Positions 9,043-18,220 of a DNA stretch of 64,000 nucleotides are shown here, in pieces. Made by a program: the position numbers and the translations under genes. The notes beneath the pieces are model-generated. The model was not told the origin of the DNA. It searched no databases and was given only the letters and a program-made list of their open reading frames with translations. The DNA is from Mumia flava (GTDB lineage Bacteria > Actinomycetota > Actinomycetes > Propionibacteriales > Nocardioidaceae), in the NCBI RefSeq assembly GCF_002797495.1, contig NZ_PGEZ01000002.1, positions 744,001-808,000 of the forward strand, given 5' to 3'. Position 1 is the first letter of the stretch; the number at the start of each line of letters is the position of its first letter.

Positions 9043-10495
9043 TCCGTCGCCCGAGGCCGGAGCCCCGACCGTGCCGCCGACGAGCCAGGGCCTGCGCACC
9101 CATCCGGCGAGCGCGCTCGTCCGGGTGTGGATCTGGATCGTCGCGGGCCTCGTGGCGTTCGGCCGCAACGTCCTCGAGGAGCAGACCGCGTTCGGCCAGG
9201 TCATCGTGTCCTTGCTCGCGATCGTCGCCGTCGCTGCCGTCGTCGGGGTCGCGTTCGGTTACCTGACCTGGTGGTTCACGCGGTTCACGATCGACGGGCG
9301 CGAGATCCGCCTCGAGTCGGGCATCCTCACCCGCCGCTCCCGGCGGGCGCCGTACGAGCGGATCCAGTCGGTCGACATCAACGAGCCCTTCGTGGCGCGC
9401 ATCTTCGGTCTCTGCGAGCTGACACTCGAGCTGGCCGGCGGGTCGGACTCGCAGCTCAAGCTCCAGTACCTCAAGCGCCCGGAGGCCGAGCGCCTCCGGG
9501 GCGTGCTGCTCGAGCGTGCACAGGAGGCGACCGGAGAGCCGGGCGCGGCCACCGATCCGGCGTACGGCGGTCCGGCCGCCGACCTCGGCACGTCCGCGGT
9601 CGGCACCCCCAGGGACGGCGCGTCCGAGCTCGGCACGTCCGCACCGGCGGATCCGGCTGCGCAGCCCGGGCAGCCGAGCGGCCCCTACTCCCCCGACCTC
9701 GCTCCGCCGATCGTCGTGGTGAAGCCCGGGCGGCTGGTCCTGGCGACGCTCCTGTCGGCCGAGTTCCTGATCCCGGCCGTCCTGACGCTGGGCGTGCTCG
9801 CGGTGGGCGTCTTCGCCCCCGGCATCGTGATCGGGCTCGTGCCGTTCCTGTTCTGGATGGGACAGGTCGTCTTCAACCGCGTGGTCGCGCAGTGGGAGTT
9901 CACCCTGCGGCGCCACCCTCGGGGACTGCACGTGACGCGCGGGTTGCTGACGCGGGTCTCGCAGACCATCCCGTACGACCGGGTGCAGGCGTTCGTGGAG
10001 CACCAGGCCGCGCTGTGGCGGCCGTGGGGTCTGGTCCGGGTCGAGGTCACGGTCGCCGGGCGTCCGACCGACTCCGACGGGCGTCAGTCCACCGCGACGC
10101 TGCTGCCCGTCGCGACGTCCGCCGAGACGCAGATGGTGATCGCTCAGCTCTCGTCGCGGGTCGACCCGCCGTCGGTCCCCCGGGTCGCTGCGCCTCGGCG
10201 CTCGGCGTGGCTGGCGCCGATCGGGTGGCGGTTCCGGGCTGCTGGTTCGGACGAGGCCGCGTTCGTCGCCGACCGTGGCTGGGTCTCCCACCGCACGGAC
10301 GTGGTCCCGCACGCGAAGACGCAGTCGGTCTCGGTCACCCAGGGTCCGCTGCAGCGGCTCCTCGGCGTCGCCGACCTGCGCGTGCACACCCCGAACGGCC
10401 CCGTCGACGCGCACGGTCGCAACCTCGCTGCGGACGACGCTGCGGAGCTCGCGCGGCAGCAGGTCGCGCACGCCCGGGCGGCCCGCACGGACTGA
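9026..10495 (+). CDS. PH domain-containing membrane protein (YdbT-like)
   Basis: 489-aa integral membrane protein with two pairs of hydrophobic spans (about residues 30-75 and 230-280) and repeated bPH2 domains, each following a span pair. A Pro/Gly/Ala-rich linker (about residues 175-225) separates the halves. Length and repeated arrangement match YdbT. The gene overlaps its YdbS-like partner, so the two products probably form one membrane complex. The exact function is unknown. Confidence 0.8.
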   Translation: MAPGSDPSPEAGAPTVPPTSQGLRTHPASALVRVWIWIVAGLVAFGRNVLEEQTAFGQVIVSLLAIVAVAAVVGVAFGYLTWWFTRFTIDGREIRLESGILTRRSRRAPYERIQSVDINEPFVARIFGLCELTLELAGGSDSQLKLQYLKRPEAERLRGVLLERAQEATGEPGAATDPAYGGPAADLGTSAVGTPRDGASELGTSAPADPAAQPGQPSGPYSPDLAPPIVVVKPGRLVLATLLSAEFLIPAVLTLGVLAVGVFAPGIVIGLVPFLFWMGQVVFNRVVAQWEFTLRRHPRGLHVTRGLLTRVSQTIPYDRVQAFVEHQAALWRPWGLVRVEVTVAGRPTDSDGRQSTATLLPVATSAETQMVIAQLSSRVDPPSVPRVAAPRRSAWLAPIGWRFRAAGSDEAAFVADRGWVSHRTDVVPHAKTQSVSVTQGPLQRLLGVADLRVHTPNGPVDAHGRNLAADDAAELARQQVAHARAARTD

Positions 10496-10536
10496 CTCGG
10501 CGGCCGCCCGCTGCACGTTGGGCCTGGCTGTGGCCG

Positions 10537-10700
10537 CGGGTTTGCGTTGCCGGCAACGCAAACCCGATCTGGGCACCGCGGAATCACGCGTGTCTTCGGT
10601 GCCCTGAACCAGGCTGCGTTGCCGGCAACGCAATCGCGCAGACGTGACGCGGGTGGCACCGCCACAGATGACTCGCGACGCCGCCACGGCTGACTCGCGA
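10537..10700. repeat. Palindrome-rich intergenic block
   Basis: Between convergent genes lies a perfect 30-nt palindrome (10537-10566) whose core TGCGTTGCCGGCAACGCA recurs perfectly at 10615-10632. Between them GGCACCG and CGGTGCC can pair. The rest (10660-10715) holds imperfect direct repeats around TGACTCGCGA. No gene is seen here. The palindromes may terminate both genes or be binding or mobile repeats. Confidence 0.7.
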
Positions 10701-10719
10701 GGGCGCCGGCGGTGACTCG

Positions 10720-11862
10720 TCAGCCGCCGGACGTGGCGTCCTCGGCGGCGGCGTCGATCGCGTCGACCTCGCGGGAGCTGAGCCAACCGTCCGGGAGAGC
10801 GACGCGCTTGGCGCTCCCCTGACGGCCGCGGGGCTTGCCGAGCTCTTCGAGCGGGTACGGCTCGTCGGGGTCCAGATCGGCGAGGAGAGCGTCGAGCTCG
10901 GGCAGCGAGCTGATCGTCGCGAGCGCGTGCCGCATCCGACCACCGGCGCGGAAGCCCTTGAGGTACCACGCGACGTGCTTGCGGAACTCCACGCAGCCGC
11001 GCTCCTCCCCCAGGTGCTCGGCCAGCAGCTCGGCGTGACGACGCATCCGCGCGGCGACCTCACCGAGCGTCGGCAGGGCCGTCACCGGCTCTCCGGCGAA
11101 GGCCGCAGCGAGATCCCGGAACAGCCACGGCCGGCCCAGGCACCCGCGCCCGACGACGACGCCGTCGCAGCCGGTCTGCTCGACCATCGCGATCGCGTCG
11201 GACGCCTCCCAGATGTCGCCGTTGCCGAGCACCGGGATGTCGACGGCGTCCTTGAGCGTCGCGATCGACTCCCAGTCCGCCGTGCCCGAGTAGTGCTGCG
11301 CGGCCGTCCGGCCGTGCAGCGCGATCGCCGCGCAGCCCGCCTCCTGGGCGATCCGGCCGGCGTCGAGGAACGTCAGGTGGTCCTCGTCGATCCCCTTGCG
11401 GGTCTTCATCGTCACCGGAACGCCGTACGGCTCCGCGGCGCCGACCGCCTCGTGCAGGATCGCGCCGAGAAGCGTCGCCTTCCACGGCAGCGCGGCGCCA
11501 CCACCCTTGCGGGTGATCTTCGGGACCGGGCAGCCGAAGTTCAGGTCCACGTGCGCCACCCCGTACTCCTCGCACAGGATCCGCACCGCCTTGCCGATGT
11601 AGACCGGGTCCACGCCGTACAGCTGGACCGAGCGCGTCGTCTCCGTCGCGTCGAACGTCAGCATCCGCAGGCTGATCGGATCGCCCTCGACGATCCCGCG
11701 GGACGTGATCATCTCGCACACGTACAGCCCCGCGCCCTCCTCGGCGCACAGCCGCCGGAACGCCGCGTTCGTGACCCCGGCCATCGGCGCGAGCACGACC
11801 GGCGTCGGGACCTCGAGGTCCCCGAGACGCAACGGACGGGCGGGAGCAGTGGTCGCGGACAT
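10720..11862 (-). CDS. dusB: tRNA-dihydrouridine synthase B
   Basis: 380-aa flavoenzyme that reduces uridines in the tRNA D-loop using NADPH and FMN. The TIM-barrel starts with VLAPMAGVTNAAFR; NFGCPVPKITRKGGG contains the catalytic Cys; the C-terminal helical domain includes RKHVAWYLKG, typical of DusB/NifR3. The ATG at 11862 is preferred to the one at 11871 because GACAAT lies 7 nt upstream of it, consistent with a leaderless transcript. The C-terminal extension of about 40 residues beyond the RNA-binding domain is ordinary for actinobacteria. Confidence 0.92.
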   Translation of the reverse strand: MSATTAPARPLRLGDLEVPTPVVLAPMAGVTNAAFRRLCAEEGAGLYVCEMITSRGIVEGDPISLRMLTFDATETTRSVQLYGVDPVYIGKAVRILCEEYGVAHVDLNFGCPVPKITRKGGGAALPWKATLLGAILHEAVGAAEPYGVPVTMKTRKGIDEDHLTFLDAGRIAQEAGCAAIALHGRTAAQHYSGTADWESIATLKDAVDIPVLGNGDIWEASDAIAMVEQTGCDGVVVGRGCLGRPWLFRDLAAAFAGEPVTALPTLGEVAARMRRHAELLAEHLGEERGCVEFRKHVAWYLKGFRAGGRMRHALATISSLPELDALLADLDPDEPYPLEELGKPRGRQGSAKRVALPDGWLSSREVDAIDAAAEDATSGG

Positions 11863-11869
11863 GGCGTCC

Positions 11870-11875
11870 ATTGTC
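11870..11875 (-). promoter_or_regulatory. -10 element for leaderless dusB
   Basis: GACAAT on the minus strand, 7 nt before the ATG at 11862. Confidence 0.45.
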
Positions 11876-11890
11876 CCAGGGGCGCGCAAG

Positions 11891-12035
11891 AGGGTCTCGA
11901 TCACTCGCTGCGCTCGCGCCTCGACCACCGAGGAATCACTCGCTGCGCTCGCGCCTCGACCCCCGGGGAATCACTCGCTGCGCTCGCGCCTCGACCACCG
12001 AGGAATCACTCGCTGCGCTCGCGCCTCGACCCCCG
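11891..12035. repeat. Tandem REP-like array, 35-bp period (four copies)
   Basis: Copies begin at 11901, 11936, 11971 and 12006, exactly 35 bp apart. The core carries TCACTCGCTGCGCTCGCG, with GAGCGCAGCGAG-type symmetry, and CCTCGACC. The first copy is preceded by GGTCTCGA. Related single or inverted copies occur at 14524, 18532 and 26728. No spacers are present, so it is not CRISPR. The last copy supplies the stop codon of the next gene. Confidence 0.85.
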
Positions 12036-12569
12036 CACGCGCGACAAGCCCCAGGCGACCAGACCGACGACGGCGCCGACCAGCACGCCGGTGAACAGAC
12101 TGCTCACGAACGCCGCCGCCCGGGTCACGATGGCGTGGGTGCTGTCCGACACGTCGCTCAGGTTGCCTCCGAGCCGAGGCGGGTCGTCGCCCCACACCGA
12201 GTCCCAGAACAGCTGGTGCCCGACCGCGAGCAGCACCCCGTACAGCGCTCCGATCACCAGGACGGTGAGGAAGGGGTTCGGTACGCGTGCCGCCAGCACG
12301 ACCACGACCCAGATCACCGGTGGCAGCACCGCCAGCAGCACGGTCAGCACGCCCTGCGGCGGAGCGAGGTCGAGATCGTGGACGACGACCCGCGGGAACG
12401 CGAGCGCGGCGAGCCCGAGGAGGGCCAGGAACGGCAGGCCGAGTCCGCGGCGCGCCGGCCGCGGGTTGGCCGGGTACGACGGGTTCGGCGGGTACGACGG
12501 GTTCGACGGGTTGGGCGGGTACGACGGGTTGGGTGGGTTCGACGGGTTGGGCGGGTTCGACGGGTTCAT
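12006..12569 (-). CDS. Membrane protein with Asn-Pro-rich N-terminal repeats
   Basis: 187-aa protein of unknown function. The first 35 or so residues are low-complexity NPSNPP/NPSYPP repeats encoded by degenerate 9-15-bp DNA repeats (12465-12565). About four hydrophobic segments follow. The ATG at 12569 is the first that excludes implausible upstream sequence. The C-terminal residues RGSRRERSE and the TGA stop lie in the REP-like array, so the present C-terminus was probably set by repeat insertion. It is divergent from the two-component system. Reality of the gene is likely because of the membrane segments, but its function is unknown. Confidence 0.65.
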   Translation of the reverse strand: MNPSNPPNPSNPPNPSYPPNPSNPSYPPNPSYPANPRPARRGLGLPFLALLGLAALAFPRVVVHDLDLAPPQGVLTVLLAVLPPVIWVVVVLAARVPNPFLTVLVIGALYGVLLAVGHQLFWDSVWGDDPPRLGGNLSDVSDSTHAIVTRAAAFVSSLFTGVLVGAVVGLVAWGLSRVRGSRRERSE

Positions 12570-12657
12570 GACGTCGACGCTACGAACGCCGCGCAGGGCT
12601 CGGGAGCGTCGCGCGTCCCTCGTCGGATCGCCCGCGGGCGACGCCGGCGTCGCCGGT

Positions 12658-12693
12658 GAGCGTACGCACGGAGGCGCCCGCGCCCGTACGCTC
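12658..12693. promoter_or_regulatory. Inverted repeat over the histidine-kinase promoter
   Basis: GAGCGTAC (12658-12665) and GTACGCTC (12686-12693) form a perfect 8-bp inverted repeat. The right half contains TACGCT (12687-12692), a -10 hexamer 6 nt before the ATG at 12699, so a protein bound here would control a leaderless transcript. The response regulator encoded at 13826 is the natural candidate; that is inference. Confidence 0.45.
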
Positions 12694-12698
12694 GGACC

Positions 12699-13829
12699 AT
12701 GTCCCGGTTCGCGGATCGCCCCGTGCTGGTCGACGCCGCGCTCGGCACCGGGGTCGCGCTGGTGATGTCCTTGGTGATCAGCTCCGGGCAGGCCGGGGAC
12801 CCGCACCCGGTCGCGTACTTCTGGGCGGTCGGCCTCGGCGCGCTCATGCTCGCCCGCCGGCGCTACCCGGTGATCGTGCTCGCGGTGACGGTGCTCGGCC
12901 TGTTCGCCTACTACGCCGCCGGCTACGCGGCCGTCGGAGTCGCGCTCCCGGTCGTCGCCGCCCTGTACTCGGCGGCCGAGGCGGGACGGACGTGGGCCGC
13001 CGTGATCGCGGCCGCCGTCGTGCTCGCCACGTCGCTGACCTTCCGGCTCGCCGTCGGACAGGACGCGGCGTACGTCGTGGGGTACGAGCTGGCGTCGCAC
13101 GTCGCGCTGATCGCGGCCGCGATCGCACTGGGTGACAGCGTACGCAGCCGCCGCCGGCTCCAGCAGAAACAGTCCGTGCTCGACGACCTGGACGAGGCTC
13201 GCCACGCCGCCGACGCCGAGCACCGTCTTCAGGACCAGCGCCTGGCTCTCGCCCGGGAGCTGCACGACTCCCTCGGCCACCAGATCACCGTGGTCAGCCT
13301 CCAGGCCGAGGTCGCGCGCGAGGCGCTGCGCGACGACCCGGATGCCGCCGAGGCGGCCGTCGGACGGATCCGGCAGGCCTCGTCGGCGATGCTGGGCGAG
13401 CTGCGCCGGACCGTGCGGGTGCTCCGCAGAGCCGCGGAGCCGAGGCCCGGTGGTTCACTGGCCGCCGCCAGCGACGTACTCGACGCTGCCCGGGGCACGG
13501 GACTCGAGGTGAACCTCGAGGTCGACGGCGACCTGGCAGCGCTGCGCAGCGACGTCGACTCCGCGGCGTACCGCGTGCTCCAGGAGGCGGTGACGAACAC
13601 CCTGCGGCACGCCGGCGCGGCCACCATCTCCGTCCGGATGGCCGTGGACGCCGGGACCCTGCGGCTGCACGTCGTCGACGACGGCGGCTCATTCGAGGGT
13701 CCCGTGGTCGCGAGCGGCGGGCTCGCGGGCATGGAGGACCGGGCCCGCGCGGTCGGCGGGAGCCTGGCCGCGCGGCGCGGGACGGACGGCTTCGAGGTCG
13801 ATCTGGTGGTCCCGGAGGCAGTCCGATGA
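12699..13829 (+). CDS. Two-component sensor histidine kinase (NarL/DesK class)
   Basis: 376-aa membrane sensor. About four to five membrane spans fill residues 10-150. The HisKA_3 dimerisation domain has the phospho-acceptor His189 in ARELHDSLGHQ, followed by an HATPase_c domain with N-box EAVTNTLRHA and G-box DDGG. No separate extracellular sensing domain is visible, so the stimulus may be membrane stress or lipid state. It is coupled to the response regulator by an ATGA overlap. Target genes cannot be read from the sequence. Confidence 0.9.
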   Translation: MSRFADRPVLVDAALGTGVALVMSLVISSGQAGDPHPVAYFWAVGLGALMLARRRYPVIVLAVTVLGLFAYYAAGYAAVGVALPVVAALYSAAEAGRTWAAVIAAAVVLATSLTFRLAVGQDAAYVVGYELASHVALIAAAIALGDSVRSRRRLQQKQSVLDDLDEARHAADAEHRLQDQRLALARELHDSLGHQITVVSLQAEVAREALRDDPDAAEAAVGRIRQASSAMLGELRRTVRVLRRAAEPRPGGSLAAASDVLDAARGTGLEVNLEVDGDLAALRSDVDSAAYRVLQEAVTNTLRHAGAATISVRMAVDAGTLRLHVVDDGGSFEGPVVASGGLAGMEDRARAVGGSLAARRGTDGFEVDLVVPEAVR

Positions 13830-14491
13830 TCCGGGTGCTGCTCGCCGACGACCAGGAGCTCGTCCGTACGGGCCTGCGCGCGCTGCTCGCGCGCGACCGC
13901 GACGTGGAGGTCGTCGGGGAGGCCGCGGACGGTCGCGCCGCGATCCGCCAGGCCGTCGCGCTGCGGCCCGACGTGATCCTCATGGACCTGCGGATGCCGC
14001 TCGTCGACGGCATCGCCGCGACCGAACGCATCACGGGCGATCCCGCGCTCGCGTCGACGCGCGTGCTCGTGCTGACCACCTTCGACGACGCGGACGAGAT
14101 CGCCGACGCCGTCGCCGCAGGCGCCGCCGGCTACCTCCTCAAGGACACCGGCGCCGACGAGCTCCGTACGGCCGTGCGCACCGTCGCGGACGGCGGCAAC
14201 GTGCTCTCCCCGACCGTGGCGAGGCTCGTCATGGAACGGATGGCGCGCACACCGGTGGCGGCCCCCGACCCGCGGATCGCCGACCTGACCGTGCGCGAAC
14301 GTGACGTGCTCGCGCGGGTCGGGCTCGGCGAGTCCAACGACGAGATCGGCCGCGCGCTGCACCTCAGCCCGGCGACCGCCCGTACCTACGTCAGCCGGCT
14401 GCTCGGGCACTTCGACCTCCGCGACCGCACCCAGCTCGCGCTCCTCGCGCAGCGGTCGGGCGTGTCGGCGGGCGACGCGGACGCCGGCTGA
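13826..14491 (+). CDS. LuxR/NarL-family response regulator
   Basis: 221-aa cytoplasmic regulator, partner of the upstream kinase. The receiver domain has acidic pair Asp8-Asp9, phospho-acceptor Asp54 in MDLRMPLVDG, the conserved Thr in LTTFDD and Lys in YLLKDTG. The C-terminal helix-turn-helix of LuxR type begins with LTVRERDVLARV and includes the recognition region SPATARTYVSRLLG. The start overlaps the kinase stop (ATGA). Confidence 0.92.
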   Translation: MIRVLLADDQELVRTGLRALLARDRDVEVVGEAADGRAAIRQAVALRPDVILMDLRMPLVDGIAATERITGDPALASTRVLVLTTFDDADEIADAVAAGAAGYLLKDTGADELRTAVRTVADGGNVLSPTVARLVMERMARTPVAAPDPRIADLTVRERDVLARVGLGESNDEIGRALHLSPATARTYVSRLLGHFDLRDRTQLALLAQRSGVSAGDADAG

Positions 14492-14523
14492 GCCGGTGTG
14501 CCTCCCCCGGTCGTCGGCGACCA

Positions 14524-14642
14524 GGGGTCTCGATCACTCGCTGCGCTCGCGCCTCGACCCTCGGCATCGCCGAGCGGAGCGAGGATCGAGACGCGACCTT
14601 CCCCCGGCCGTCGAGGCCGAGCGGAGCGAGGATCGAGACGCG
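14524..14642. repeat. REP-like repeats, one direct and two inverted copies
   Basis: GGTCTCGATCACTCGCTGCG begins one copy at 14525; two copies in the opposite orientation (GAGCGGAGCGAGGATCGAGA type) end near 14600 and 14640. Opposed copies can pair into a long hairpin between two convergent genes, which may act as a terminator. Confidence 0.8.
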
Positions 14643-14647
14643 GGGGG

Positions 14648-15856
14648 TCAGGTCCAGGTCGACAGGAACGACGCGATGCGCTCGATCGCGTCCTCGAGGT
14701 CCTCGACACGGGGCAGGGTCACGAGCCGGAAGTGGTCGGGGTCGGGCCAGTTGAAGCCGGTCCCCTGCACCACGAGCAGCTTCTCCTGACGGAGCAGCTC
14801 GAGCGCGAACTGCTCGTCGTCCTTGATCGGGTACACGTCCGGGTCGAGCCGCGGAAACATGTACAGCGCGCCCTTCGGCTTGACCACCGACACCCCGGGG
14901 ATGTCGGTCAGCAGCTCGTACGCGCGGTTGCGCTGCTCGAGCAGGCGCCCGCCCGGCAGGATCAGGTCGTGGATCGACTGCCGGCCGCCGAGTGCCGTGG
15001 CGATGGCGTACTGGCTCGGGACGTTGGGGCACAGCCGCATGTTCGCGAGCATGTTGAGGCCCTCGACGTAGCTGTGCGCGTGATGCTTCGGGCCGGACAG
15101 CATCATCCAGCCGGTCCGGAACCCGGCCACGCGGTACGCCTTCGACAGACCGTTGAACGTCACGCACAGCAGGTCGGGCGCGAGCGAGGCGATGCAGGTG
15201 TGCTCCGCGTCGTCGTACAGGATCTTGTCGTAGATCTCGTCGGCGAACACGATGAGGTCGCGCTCGCGGGCGACGGCCACGATCTGCTCGAGGACCGCCT
15301 TGTCGTAGACCGCGCCGGTCGGGTTGTTCGGGTTGATCACGACGATCGCCTTCGTGCGGTCGGTGATCTTGGAGCGGATGTCGTCGAGGTCAGGGTTCCA
15401 GTCCGCGGCCTCGTCGCAGCGGTAGTGCACCGCGGTGCCGCCGGACAGGCTGACCGCCGCCGTCCACAGCGGGTAGTCCGGCATCGGGATCAGGATCTCG
15501 TCGCCGTCGTCGAGCAGCGCCTGCATCGCCATCACGATCAGCTCGGAGACACCGTTGCCGATGTAGACGTCGTCGACGTCGATCCCGTCGATCCGCTCCT
15601 CGTAGTGCTGCACGATCGCGCGCCGGGCCGGCATCAGGCCCTTGGAGTCGCTGTAGCCCTGGGCCTGGTGGAGGTTCGCGATGATGTCGACGAGGATCTC
15701 GTCGGGGGCGTCGAAGCCGAACGGGGCGGGGTTGCCGATGTTGAGCTTGAGGACCCGGTGGCCCTCCTCCTCCAGCCGCTTGGCCTCGTCGAGCACCGGC
15801 CCACGGATGTCGTAGAGGACCTCGGCCAGCTTCGTCGACTGCATCACCTCGCGCAT
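14648..15856 (-). CDS. PLP-dependent alanine-type aminotransferase (AlaA-like)
   Basis: 402-aa fold-type I aminotransferase, likely making alanine from pyruvate and glutamate. Visible features are the N-terminal QSTKLAEVLYDIRGPVLDEA block typical of the actinobacterial AlaA group, the NPNNPTG segment binding PLP phosphate, and the Schiff-base Lys in FNGLSKAYRVAGFRTGW. The start at 15856 is chosen because CATCCT (15864-15869) lies 7 nt upstream, a leaderless arrangement; the ATG at 15844 is an alternative. Exact amino acid specificity is inferred from family. Confidence 0.85.
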   Translation of the reverse strand: MREVMQSTKLAEVLYDIRGPVLDEAKRLEEEGHRVLKLNIGNPAPFGFDAPDEILVDIIANLHQAQGYSDSKGLMPARRAIVQHYEERIDGIDVDDVYIGNGVSELIVMAMQALLDDGDEILIPMPDYPLWTAAVSLSGGTAVHYRCDEAADWNPDLDDIRSKITDRTKAIVVINPNNPTGAVYDKAVLEQIVAVARERDLIVFADEIYDKILYDDAEHTCIASLAPDLLCVTFNGLSKAYRVAGFRTGWMMLSGPKHHAHSYVEGLNMLANMRLCPNVPSQYAIATALGGRQSIHDLILPGGRLLEQRNRAYELLTDIPGVSVVKPKGALYMFPRLDPDVYPIKDDEQFALELLRQEKLLVVQGTGFNWPDPDHFRLVTLPRVEDLEDAIERIASFLSTWT

Positions 15857-15863
15857 GCGCCCA

Positions 15864-15869
15864 AGGATG
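15864..15869 (-). promoter_or_regulatory. -10 element for leaderless aminotransferase gene
   Basis: CATCCT on the minus strand ends 7 nt before the ATG at 15856. Confidence 0.4.
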
Positions 15870-15926
15870 CCAGGCGGCGGATCGGGTGGGCGAACGAGAT
15901 TCGGGTCGACCCGTACGGTCGGCGCC

Positions 15927-16538
15927 TCAGCCGCGCAGGGTCCAGGACACCGGCGCCGCCAGGTCGTCGGTGCGGACCTGGATGCTGGTGAATGGCTTGC
16001 CCGGCTGCGTGAGGAAGACGTAGCACCGCTTCGCGACGTCGCCCTGGGCGAACGGCTTCGGCAGCGCACCGCCGGCACACTTCGTGAACGTCCCGCCCTT
16101 GAACGACGTCGGCGCCACGTACGTGTCCCCCGGATCGGCCGCGAAGACCGGAACCTTCGCGCCGCCGAGCGGGTCCGGTCCGTCGTTGCGGACGGTGACG
16201 TCGACGAGGTACGGCGTCGCCGCGGCGGTCTTGCCCGGCAGCGCCCACCCGTCGAGGTCGGCAGCCGTGCCCTTGCGGACCTTCGTCACGGTGACGGTGA
16301 TCGCACTTGCCTTGTCACCGACCGGGTAGCCGATCGTCGCCGGCTTCCCGACGGCGACCGCGGTCCCCGCCTCGGTCAGCGTGACGCCGTCGGGCAGGTC
16401 GACCAACGACGTGGAGGTCGGGGTGTTCGCGTCGGCAGGCTCGGCGTCGTCGCTGCCGCTGCAGGCCGCGGTCACGGTGACGAGCGCGCCGACGAGCGCG
16501 ACGGCCGCTGCGGGCCGCCGCCAGGTCGCCCACCTCAC
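15927..16538 (-). CDS. Predicted lipoprotein with Ig-like (DUF4352-type) fold
   Basis: 203-aa exported protein of unknown function. N-terminus: Arg-rich start, hydrophobic core and a lipobox ending at Cys26 in TAACSG. After an Asp/Thr-rich linker the mature part has alternating beta-strand patterns ([19 protein letters not shown]) typical of DUF4352-like domains that protrude from the membrane. Two further Cys (in KCAGG and RCYVF) could form a disulfide. The GTG start overlaps the glyS stop by four bases, so it is co-transcribed with glyS. Confidence 0.75.
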   Translation of the reverse strand: MRWATWRRPAAAVALVGALVTVTAACSGSDDAEPADANTPTSTSLVDLPDGVTLTEAGTAVAVGKPATIGYPVGDKASAITVTVTKVRKGTAADLDGWALPGKTAAATPYLVDVTVRNDGPDPLGGAKVPVFAADPGDTYVAPTSFKGGTFTKCAGGALPKPFAQGDVAKRCYVFLTQPGKPFTSIQVRTDDLAAPVSWTLRG

Positions 16539-17923
16539 GCGCCGACCAGCCGGGTGGCGAGGTAGGCCGGAACCTGGTCCAGCGAGACGCGCTCCTGGGT
16601 CATCGTGTCGCGCTCGCGCACGGTGACGGCCTGGTCGTCGAGGGTGTCGAAGTCGACCGTGATGCAGAACGGCGTGCCGATCTCGTCCTGGCGGCGGTAG
16701 CGGCGACCGATCGCGCCGGCGTCGTCGAAGTCGACGTTCCACGCCGTACGGAGCTCGGCCGCGAGGTCGCGCGCGGCCGGGCTGAGCTTCTCGTTGCGCG
16801 ACAGCGGCAGCACGGCGGCCTTGACCGGGGCGAGCCGCGGGTCGAGCGCGAGCATCGTGCGCTTGTCGACGCCGCCCTTGGCGTTCGGGGCCTCGTCCTC
16901 GCGGTACGCGTCGACGAGGAACGCCATCATCGAACGGTTCACACCTGCTGCGGGCTCGATGACGTACGGGGTCCAGCGCTCGCCGAGCTCCTGGTCGAAG
17001 TACGTGAGGTCGCTGCCGGAGTGCTTCGCGTGCGTGCCGAGGTCGAAGTCGGTGCGGTTGGCGACGCCCTCGAGCTCGCCCCACTCCGAGCCGGCGAACC
17101 GGAAGCGGTACTCGATGTCCACGGTGCGCTTGGAGTAGTGCGACAGCTTCTCGGCCGGGTGCTCGTACAGCCGCAGATTGTCGGCGGAGACGCCGAGGTC
17201 GGTGTACCAGCGCATCCGCTCGTCGATCCAGTACTGGTGCCACTCCTCGTCGCTGCCCGGCTTGACGAAGAACTCCATCTCCATCTGCTCGAACTCGCGC
17301 GTCCGGAAGATGAAGTTGCCCGGCGTGATCTCGTTGCGGAAGCTCTTGCCCATCTGGGCGATGCCGAACGGCGGCTTCTTGCGGGCCGCGGCCATCACGA
17401 GCGCGAAGTTCACGAAGATGCCCTGCGCGGTCTCCGGGCGCAGGTAGTGCAGCCCCTCCTCGGAGTCCACGGCGCCGAGGTACGTCTTGAGCAGGCCGGA
17501 GAACTGGCGCGGCTCGGTCCACTGGCCCCGGGTGCCGCAGTTCGGGCACGCCACGTCGGTCAGTGCCACGTCGTCGGGGTTGTCGATCCCCTTCTTCTCC
17601 GCGTACGCCTCCTGGAGGTGGTCCTCACGGAACCGCTTGTGGCAGTGCTGGCACTCGATCAGCGGATCGGTGAACACGTCCACGTGCCCGGACGCCTCCC
17701 ACACCTGGCGCGGAAGGATCACCGACGAGTCGAGACCGACCACGTCGTCGCGCCGCTGCACCATCGCACGCCACCACTGGCGCTTGATGTTCTCCTTCAG
17801 CTCGACGCCCAGCGGACCGTAGTCCCAGGCGGAGCGGGTGCCTCCGTAGATCTCGCCGCTGGGGAAGACGAATCCCCGACGCTTGGAGAGGCTGACGATC
17901 TGGTCGATGGTGGAGGCAGGCAC
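16535..17923 (-). CDS. glyS: Glycyl-tRNA synthetase (class II, alpha2 type)
   Basis: 462-aa enzyme charging tRNA-Gly. N-terminal [20 protein letters not shown] is the hallmark of the dimeric GlyRS; Cys pairs in CQHCHKRF and ACPNCGTR probably hold zinc; motif 2 is [19 protein letters not shown]; motif 3 is near [10 protein letters not shown]. The C-terminal anticodon-binding domain follows. A GTG start is preferred because an AGGAAG ribosome site precedes it and the protein then begins with the conserved [17 protein letters not shown]. Longer upstream reading is open but has no family support. Confidence 0.95.
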   Translation of the reverse strand: MPASTIDQIVSLSKRRGFVFPSGEIYGGTRSAWDYGPLGVELKENIKRQWWRAMVQRRDDVVGLDSSVILPRQVWEASGHVDVFTDPLIECQHCHKRFREDHLQEAYAEKKGIDNPDDVALTDVACPNCGTRGQWTEPRQFSGLLKTYLGAVDSEEGLHYLRPETAQGIFVNFALVMAAARKKPPFGIAQMGKSFRNEITPGNFIFRTREFEQMEMEFFVKPGSDEEWHQYWIDERMRWYTDLGVSADNLRLYEHPAEKLSHYSKRTVDIEYRFRFAGSEWGELEGVANRTDFDLGTHAKHSGSDLTYFDQELGERWTPYVIEPAAGVNRSMMAFLVDAYREDEAPNAKGGVDKRTMLALDPRLAPVKAAVLPLSRNEKLSPAARDLAAELRTAWNVDFDDAGAIGRRYRRQDEIGTPFCITVDFDTLDDQAVTVRERDTMTQERVSLDQVPAYLATRLVGA

Positions 17924-18220
17924 GGGGGTGCTTCCTTTCCGGCTGGGTTGTCGGCGGGCATCCGCGGGTCGCCGTGGCGTCCCGCGCCCGAAGGCCGGTC
18001 CAGGGTATCCGACCACGCCAGCACCCCCGTACGGACCGGTGCGGCTCTGGCGGTCTTCCCAGCCGGCTACGCAACCTGCCACCTGGCGCGGATGGTTTCC
18101 CCAGCCCGGCGGAGATCTGCGTTGCCAGGTGTGCGCCCACGGCGGGCCGTCCGATCCGGACGGCTCGAACGCAGGCACCTACGGCGGGGTGCGTGCGACA
18201 GCGGTGGGAGTACGGCGACA
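17924..18220. other. Noncoding gap upstream of glyS with short repeats
   Basis: About 300 bp with no supported gene. It contains an inverted repeat GCCGTCCG/CGGACGGC near 18147-18165 and one copy of the GAACGCAGGCAC motif near 18168 that recurs several times at 33355-33545. Its left end carries the glyS ribosome site (GGAAAGGAAG). A glyS promoter must lie here but no clear consensus was found. No T-box was recognised. Confidence 0.5.

Noticed and set aside
11891-12035. Regular 35-bp direct repeats resembling a CRISPR array
   Set aside because: The units abut without unique spacers, contain internal REP symmetry, extend into a coding gene, and no cas genes are nearby.
17924-18220. T-box riboswitch upstream of glyS
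   Set aside because: No T-box sequence, specifier hairpin or terminator/antiterminator pair was recognised. The hairpins present are short and match intergenic repeats.
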